From JAEELC01 sp963605425 (GTDB lineage Bacteria; Bacillota_I; Bacilli_A; Acholeplasmatales; Anaeroplasmataceae): a stretch of DNA of 56,227 nt. The stretch lies in NCBI GenBank assembly GCA_963605425.1, contig CAVCUQ010000008.1:1-56227 (forward strand), read 5' to 3'. A program made the translations under genes and the position numbers. Below, one piece after another: positions 53,318 to 56,227 of the stretch (within the stretch, counting starts at the first letter, position 1; every line of letters starts with the position of its first letter). Under the pieces are notes generated by a model. The model was not told where the DNA came from. It saw only the letters and a program-made list of their open reading frames with translations, and searched no databases.

Positions 53318-53917
53318 ATGAACTATCCTAAACCTATTGAGGACTTAATTAGTGAATTTACACTATTACCAGGAATAGGTAGAAAAACTGCTGAAAGACT
53401 TGCACTACATGTCTTTTCTAATATGAGTAATGAAGATTGCCAAAGATTTGGGCAATCTTTTATCAATATTAAAAAGAATGTTTGTGTATGTCAAAAATGT
53501 GGTAATCTATCTACTGAACAGATTTGTTCTATATGTGCAGATCCAAAAAGAAACTCTAAAAAGGTAATGGTTGTAGAAACAGTTAAGGACCTATTTATAA
53601 TAGAAAAATTAAATCAATATGATGGAGTATATCACGTTCTAAATGGTGCAATAGATTTTCAAAAGGGTATTGGCGTCGAAGATATTAGAATTAGAGAACT
53701 TATTGAGAGAGTAAAAAGTGAAAATATTGAGGAGTTAATACTTGCATGTAATGCTACTTTGCAAGGTGAGACAACAAGCAGGTATATTAAGACGCTTCTT
53801 GAAGGAGAAAACGTCCTAATTACACGTCTAGCCCATGGTCTTCCTGTGGGTGGAGATTTATCATATGCTGATGAAGTTACTGTTTTAAAAGCTTTAGAAG
53901 GAAGAATTAAATACTAA
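53318..53917 (+). CDS. recR: Recombination protein RecR
   Basis: A 199-residue protein that helps RecO load RecA. It has a helix-hairpin-helix (LLPGIGRKTAERL), zinc finger CQKCGNLSTEQICSIC, Toprim domain with VVETVKDL (family consensus VEx.xD) and a C-terminal Walker-B-like region (TRLAHGLPVGGDLSYADEVTV). I start at ATG 53318 (MNYPKPIEDLI), which matches the start of RecR in Bacillus; a GTG at 53291 would overlap ebfC and has no family support. It is recR's usual place after ebfC. Confidence 0.95.
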   Translation: MNYPKPIEDLISEFTLLPGIGRKTAERLALHVFSNMSNEDCQRFGQSFINIKKNVCVCQKCGNLSTEQICSICADPKRNSKKVMVVETVKDLFIIEKLNQYDGVYHVLNGAIDFQKGIGVEDIRIRELIERVKSENIEELILACNATLQGETTSRYIKTLLEGENVLITRLAHGLPVGGDLSYADEVTVLKALEGRIKY

Positions 53918-54300
53918 TGAAGATACATTTTTATTCATTTCAAAACGGCCAGAAAATGGTATCCTATCTAGCTGATGCAAAAGAAATAAGTCCTAATACT
54001 TTTGAATTTGTTGACAAAACATATTCTAATACCAAATTTATAATCAAACTATTCTCATCTAATGAAATTGTTATTAATAGAATTGGTGAAGTTAATAGTC
54101 AAATGACTTTTATACTTAATAAGAAAACTATAGCTAATTACACATCAAAGGACTTATCTTTTCCCTTTGAAATATTTACTACAAATATTAAGGTAAACTC
54201 TAACAGTATTAGTATTGATTATGATTATTACTATGATAATATTTTAGATAGTAAGATTAAAATAGCACTTCTATTTAAGGATTATAGTCTAATTAATTAA
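53917..54300 (+). CDS. DUF1934 calycin-like protein (YwiB type)
   Basis: A 127-residue small beta-barrel protein with an RIGEVNSQMTFILNKKTIANY-like core at about 55-75, typical of DUF1934. Its function is not known. It starts in the TAATG overlap with the recR stop, so it is translationally coupled to recR. No terminator is obvious behind it before the repeat array. Confidence 0.75.
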   Translation: MKIHFYSFQNGQKMVSYLADAKEISPNTFEFVDKTYSNTKFIIKLFSSNEIVINRIGEVNSQMTFILNKKTIANYTSKDLSFPFEIFTTNIKVNSNSISIDYDYYYDNILDSKIKIALLFKDYSLIN

Positions 54301-54380
54301 TAGATTATATAAAATTAGAATTAATTAGTTTATAGTGTAAACTTAAGTTTTATAGGTGTTTAAATTTTTGCATTTTGTTT

Positions 54381-54480
54381 TTTACAATTAGCATTAAGTA
54401 TTTTATATTACAATTGAAGACTAAGACAAAGTATTAAACTTCAAACAAAAAGACTAGAGCTGGATCCCCTAGTCTTTTCT
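54381..54480 (+). ncRNA. Putative antitoxin RNA of unit 1
   Basis: TTTACA (54381-54386), 17 bp, TATATT (54404-54409). The RNA would start near 54416 at ATTGAAG, a sequence shared by all four units, and end at a terminator (AAAAGACTAG 54447-54456, CTAGTCTTTT 54469-54478), about 65 nt. The terminator hairpin also terminates the converging toxin mRNA. The seed AGACAAAGTATT (54424-54435) differs from the matching element in its own unit but resembles a decayed element in unit 2. Confidence 0.65.
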
Positions 54481-54534
54481 CATCTCTAAAGAAAACAAAG
54501 ACAAAACATCGTCAACCGATGTTAGTAGAGTTAA

Positions 54535-54597
54535 TTAATTGTTCTTACTAATGGTGATTAAAAATATAATCACAGCTAGAATAACTAAGTATTCCAC
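54535..54597 (-). CDS. Hydrophobic toxin-like micropeptide, unit 1
   Basis: A 20-residue ORF starting GTG (read MEYLVILAVIIFLITISKNN), ending TAA. It has one membrane-spanning hydrophobic stretch (residues 4-16) and a short basic/polar tail. GGAGG sits 5 nt before GTG. It shares EYL-I-L and a hydrophobic core with the unit 3 and 4 peptides. The architecture with the facing RNA suggests a type I toxin that inserts into the membrane. The sequence does not match Fst, TxpA, BsrG, Ibs or Hok as I remember them. Confidence 0.7.
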   Translation of the reverse strand: MEYLVILAVIIFLITISKNN

Positions 54598-54613
54598 ACT
54601 GACCTCCGATGTT

Positions 54614-54649
54614 TTAGCTCTTCGTTTCCTCCAAACTAAAATAATTCAT
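54614..54649 (-). CDS. Upstream leader ORF, unit 1
   Basis: An 11-residue ORF (MNYFSLEETKS, TAA stop) in the mRNA leader with GAGGA 6 nt before ATG. It ends 16 nt before the toxin GTG, and the toxin SD starts 6 nt after its stop. Conservation in three units (MNYFS or MTYFS then a Glu-Glu pair) shows that the peptide or its translation matters, as mok does for hok. Confidence 0.65.
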   Translation of the reverse strand: MNYFSLEETKS

Positions 54650-54698
54650 GATGTCCTCGTTCCTTTAAAAATTTATTCAGTTTTAGCTGACATATAAA

Positions 54699-54707
54699 AT
54701 TGTACCA
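54699..54707 (-). promoter_or_regulatory. Promoter of unit 1 toxin mRNA
   Basis: Minus-strand TGGTACAAT: TACAAT (54704-54699) with a TGn extension. Transcription would begin at about 54692, directly at the GTCAG-CTAAAA-CTGA leader hairpin found near the 5' end in all three toxin units. Confidence 0.55.
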
Positions 54708-54876
54708 CAATTTTTTGAATAATTTATTTTTTTCTAGTTTTCTAAAATAATAGTATTTAAACGTTGTATAATGTTATATTAATTAATACATTTTATAAAA
54801 CAAAATTCAAAGCAGTATTAGATTAAAAAAGTATTTATTTTGAATGATGTAATTAATTCTTAAATTATTTAAATTT

Positions 54877-55002
54877 ACTATTTACAAATCCCTAAAATTG
54901 TTTTATATTATTATTGAAGACAAAACATCCGATGTAAATGAAAAGACTAGAGCTGGACCTCTAGTCTTTTCTCATTTTTAAAGAAAAAGAAGACGAAATA
55001 TT
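54877..55002 (+). repeat. Solitary RNA unit 2 of the array
   Basis: Has the plus-strand promoter (TTTACA 54881-54886, 17 bp, TATATT 54904-54909) and terminator (AAAAGACTAGAG / CTCTAGTCTTTT), but the opposite strand lacks the toxin and leader ORFs. A residual element, AGACGAAATATT at 54991-55002, remains. An 86-codon plus-strand frame at 55014-55274 is too doubtful to annotate. Confidence 0.65.
54881..54972 (+). ncRNA. Putative solitary antitoxin RNA of unit 2
   Basis: About 57 nt from near 54916 to the terminator at 54941-54970. Its seed AGACAAAACATC (54918-54929) is identical to plus-strand 54499-54510 in unit 1, so it can pair perfectly over 12 nt with the unit 1 toxin mRNA's 3' region in trans. 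Confidence 0.6.
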
Positions 55003-55370
55003 GCTTATTCGCTTTGATCAAATTAGAAAAGATAATGGTTCGTCGTTATAAAAGAATCCAAGCCTTAAACACACTATTATCATATTTTATGTTCTTTTCT
55101 AATATTGTCAATTTAGAAGCTGTAGGTAAAACTATTAGAAAGGCTAAATTACATTTAAAAAATCTTGTATTATTTTGGCTATATAGAATAAGTGATGGAA
55201 TAAAAAAATTCATTACTTTTTTTAGTAATAATTTAATGGGGAAGTTATATCCTCCAAGGAAACATAGAGTTTGAAATTTGTTTACAGCCTGCAGAATAGA
55301 ATTTTAGCAGGAAATGGCTCAAAAATTGACTGAATTTAAAAAATGGGGAAACACAAAGAGAATTTAATTA

Positions 55371-55464
55371 TTTACAAAATATTAAAAATTATTATAATAA
55401 AAATTGAAGAACATCTGTTAAAACTTCAAACAAAAAAGCAAGGAGTCTACTCCTTGCTTTTTCT
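55371..55464 (+). ncRNA. Putative antitoxin RNA of unit 3
   Basis: TTTACA (55371-55376), 16 bp, TATAAT (55393-55398), then ATTGAAG as in the other units. The RNA is about 60 nt, ending at 55433-55462. It carries CTGTTAA, which is repeated downstream of the terminator, a weaker version of the seed repeat of units 2 and 4. Confidence 0.6.
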
Positions 55465-55506
55465 CATCTTTAAGAAACCAGAAAACCTGTTAAGGCTTAA
55501 TGACTA

Positions 55507-55581
55507 TTAATTATTGCCATCTTTATGATCATGCCTATAGATTATATATATAATCAAAAATAGGATAATCAAATACTCAAT
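55507..55581 (-). CDS. Toxin-like micropeptide with ATT start, unit 3 (possibly decaying)
   Basis: A 24-residue frame aligned codon by codon with the others, beginning ATT-GAG-TAT-TTG, i.e. (M)EYLIILFLIIYIIYRHD..., with a charged tail of His/Asp/Lys/Asn. AGGAGG lies 7 nt before ATT; no ATG, GTG or TTG is in frame nearby. ATT is a rare but real start (infC in E. coli). Either it gives weak expression or the toxin is being lost. Confidence 0.55.
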   Translation of the reverse strand: MEYLIILFLIIYIIYRHDHKDGNN

Positions 55582-55604
55582 AGGAGTACCTCCTAAACAT
55601 TAGT

Positions 55605-55634
55605 TCATAGTTCCTCCGAACTAAAATAATTCAT
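55605..55634 (-). CDS. Upstream leader ORF, unit 3
   Basis: Nine residues, MNYFSSEEL, ending TGA. It aligns with the unit 1 and 4 leader ORFs and lies 23 nt before the toxin ATT. Confidence 0.5.
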   Translation of the reverse strand: MNYFSSEEL

Positions 55635-55681
55635 AATATGCTCCTGCTCTTAAAAATTAGTCAGATGTTTCTGACATTTAA

Positions 55682-55687
55682 AGCATA
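55682..55687 (-). promoter_or_regulatory. Weak promoter of unit 3 toxin mRNA
   Basis: Minus-strand TATGCT at the position equivalent to the -10 boxes of units 1 and 4, 6-12 nt before the GTCAG leader hairpin. The match is poor, in line with decay of this unit. Confidence 0.35.
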
Positions 55688-55759
55688 CCGAAATTTAATA
55701 ATTAAGGTTGTACTGCTAAGATTATGACTTTCAAGTGTTTAAATTATTGCATTTTGTTC

Positions 55760-55858
55760 TTTACAAATAACATTAAATAGTTTATATTACAATTGAAGAC
55801 TAAGACAAAGCATTTAACTTCAAACAAAAAGACTAGGGTTCCCGCCCTAGTCTTTTCT
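55760..55858 (+). ncRNA. Putative antitoxin RNA of unit 4
   Basis: TTTACA (55760-55765), 17 bp, TATATT (55783-55788), RNA from about 55795 to the terminator AAAAGACTAGGG / CCCTAGTCTTTT (55827-55856). The seed AAGACAAAGCATT occurs at 55802-55814 and again at 55877-55889, opposite the toxin mRNA's 3' region, so cis and trans pairing are both possible. Confidence 0.65.
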
Positions 55859-55894
55859 CATTATCAAAGGAAACTAAAGACAAAGCATTGCAAT

Positions 55895-55969
55895 CTATTT
55901 TTTAGATTGATTGTTTAGAGTTACAGTGATTAAAAATATAATCACAGCTAGAATAACTAAGTATTCCAC
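55895..55969 (-). CDS. Hydrophobic toxin-like micropeptide, unit 4
   Basis: A 24-residue ORF, GTG start, TAG stop: MEYLVILAVIIFLITVTLNN then QSKK. Residues 1-14 are identical to unit 1. AGGAGG is 5 nt before GTG. A single transmembrane helix with a Lys-rich end fits a small membrane-active toxin. Confidence 0.7.
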   Translation of the reverse strand: MEYLVILAVIIFLITVTLNNQSKK

Positions 55970-55985
55970 TCCGACCTCCTATGCT

Positions 55986-56021
55986 TTAGTTCTTCGTTTC
56001 CTCCAAACTAAAATAAGTCAT
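55986..56021 (-). CDS. Upstream leader ORF, unit 4
   Basis: MTYFSLEETKN, TAA stop, 11 residues. It differs from the unit 1 peptide at positions 2 and 11. It has GAGGACATT before ATG and ends 16 nt before the toxin GTG. Confidence 0.65.
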   Translation of the reverse strand: MTYFSLEETKN

Positions 56022-56070
56022 AATGTCCTCGTTCCTTTAAAAATTTAGTCAGATATTTCTGACATTGATA

Positions 56071-56079
56071 ATTATATCA
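56071..56079 (-). promoter_or_regulatory. Promoter of unit 4 toxin mRNA
   Basis: Minus-strand TGATATAAT: perfect TATAAT (56076-56071) with TGn. The start would be near 56064, at the GTCAG-AAATAT-CTGAC leader hairpin. Confidence 0.6.
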
Positions 56080-56227
56080 TAATAAATGTACTTACGCAGT
56101 TTTTTCTAGATTTCTAAAATTAGTAAATTTAGATATTATTAATGCAATCTAATTATTAAATTTTATAAAGGCTAATTGGCTATGTTTTCTACTATAAAAT
56201 ATCATATTGCATTAGTTGTTACACAAA

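Larger units (their letters stand above)
54377..54760. repeat. Type I toxin-antitoxin-like unit 1
   Basis: First of four tandem units. It contains, from left to right, a plus-strand RNA promoter and terminator, and then on the minus strand a 20-residue hydrophobic ORF, an 11-residue upstream ORF, a leader hairpin and a promoter. The parts are listed individually. The interval 54301-54376 before it has no feature beyond AT richness. Confidence 0.75.
55365..55690. repeat. Type I toxin-antitoxin-like unit 3
   Basis: Same order as unit 1. The plus-strand terminator has a different stem (AAAAAGCAAGGAG / CTCCTTGCTTTTT) but the same position. The toxin start codon and promoter look degraded. The gap 55275-55364 before it is AT-rich without features. 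Confidence 0.65.
55745..56100. repeat. Type I toxin-antitoxin-like unit 4
   Basis: The best preserved copy, highly similar to unit 1 across the RNA promoter, terminator, toxin and leader. Similarity to unit 1 continues past it into the AT-rich 56101-56150, where nothing further is annotated; 56151-56227 shows no feature. Confidence 0.75.

Noticed and set aside
55014..55274. 86-codon plus-strand frame (TTG start) downstream of unit 2
   Set aside because: No SD, no recognisable motif, mixed basic and hydrophobic content that AT-rich DNA gives by chance, and it lies where a toxin half-unit was probably lost. It may be a remnant of something else, but I cannot support it as a gene.
54377..56100. 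CRISPR array
   Set aside because: The repeats are 300-400 bp units with promoters, terminators and ORFs, not short direct repeats with unique spacers, and there are no cas genes.
54377..56100. Insertion-sequence or transposon remnant array
   Set aside because: No terminal inverted repeats, target-site duplications or transposase fragments; internal parts are conserved as functional elements (promoters, SDs, frames).

Overview
The window is about 56 kb of very AT-rich bacterial DNA using the standard code: TGA is a stop (for example at the end of rnpA) and TGG encodes Trp. Gene order and families (dnaA, dnaN, yaaA, recF, gyrB and gyrA on one arm; rpmH, rnpA, yidC and khpB on the other; parS nearby; T-box, CIRCE and cre-like sites) point to a low-GC Bacillota (Firmicutes) species of Bacilli/Erysipelotrichia type. 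Secreted pectin-degrading lipoproteins suggest a gut or rumen plant-fibre degrader. The lifestyle is inferred and no species can be named.

Layout. (1) 1-8983: three consecutive minus-strand lipoprotein genes, a CE8 pectin methylesterase, an Ig-like lipoprotein and a PL9 pectate lyase cut by the window edge, behind a promoter with a cre-like palindrome. (2) 9129-13395: a one-carbon operon, fhs, an unusual HPr kinase/PEPCK-like P-loop gene, and folD. (3) 13562-17232: an aminotransferase, two small heat-shock proteins under a CIRCE-type promoter, and mnmE. (4) 17325-23348: a membrane-anchored surface protein, tRNA-Gln, and a phosphonate-type ABC transporter with a small P-loop kinase as last gene. 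(5) 23518-28300: a T-box-controlled operon hisS-aspS-comEB-lspA-rluD. (6) 28386-37931: a two-gene cassette with a 2062-residue transglutaminase-like/DUF4011/SF1 helicase/Vsr-like nuclease protein (candidate defence gene), a MgtC-family membrane protein and a DUF1703-type AAA protein. (7) 38045-49532: the replication-origin region, with five perfect DnaA boxes between dnaA and rpmH. (8) 49613-54300: an unknown gene, parS, a YiiX-like papain-fold protein, and the dnaX-ebfC-recR-DUF1934 operon. (9) 54377-56100: a tandem array not explained by ordinary genes.

The tandem array is the most striking element. Four repeated plus-strand promoter-terminator units would each make an RNA of about 65 nt. 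Three of them face a minus-strand gene for a 20-24 residue hydrophobic peptide starting (M)EYL. Each peptide gene is preceded by a conserved 9-11 codon upstream ORF that begins MNYFS or MTYFS. In two units the region just upstream of the peptide's Shine-Dalgarno can pair with a 3' element, with one compensatory base change between units. This is the architecture of type I toxin-antitoxin modules of the hok/mok or bsrG kind, but I do not recognise the peptide family. One unit is a solitary RNA whose 12-nt seed exactly matches the neighbouring unit's toxin transcript.

How the genes work together: the pectin cluster demethylates and then cleaves homogalacturonan at the cell surface. The folate operon interconverts formyl-, methenyl- and methylene-THF. 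The hisS operon couples two tRNA synthetases to lipoprotein maturation and rRNA modification under histidyl-tRNA sensing. The origin segment carries the initiation and topology functions, with DnaA boxes at both the dnaA and dnaN promoters.
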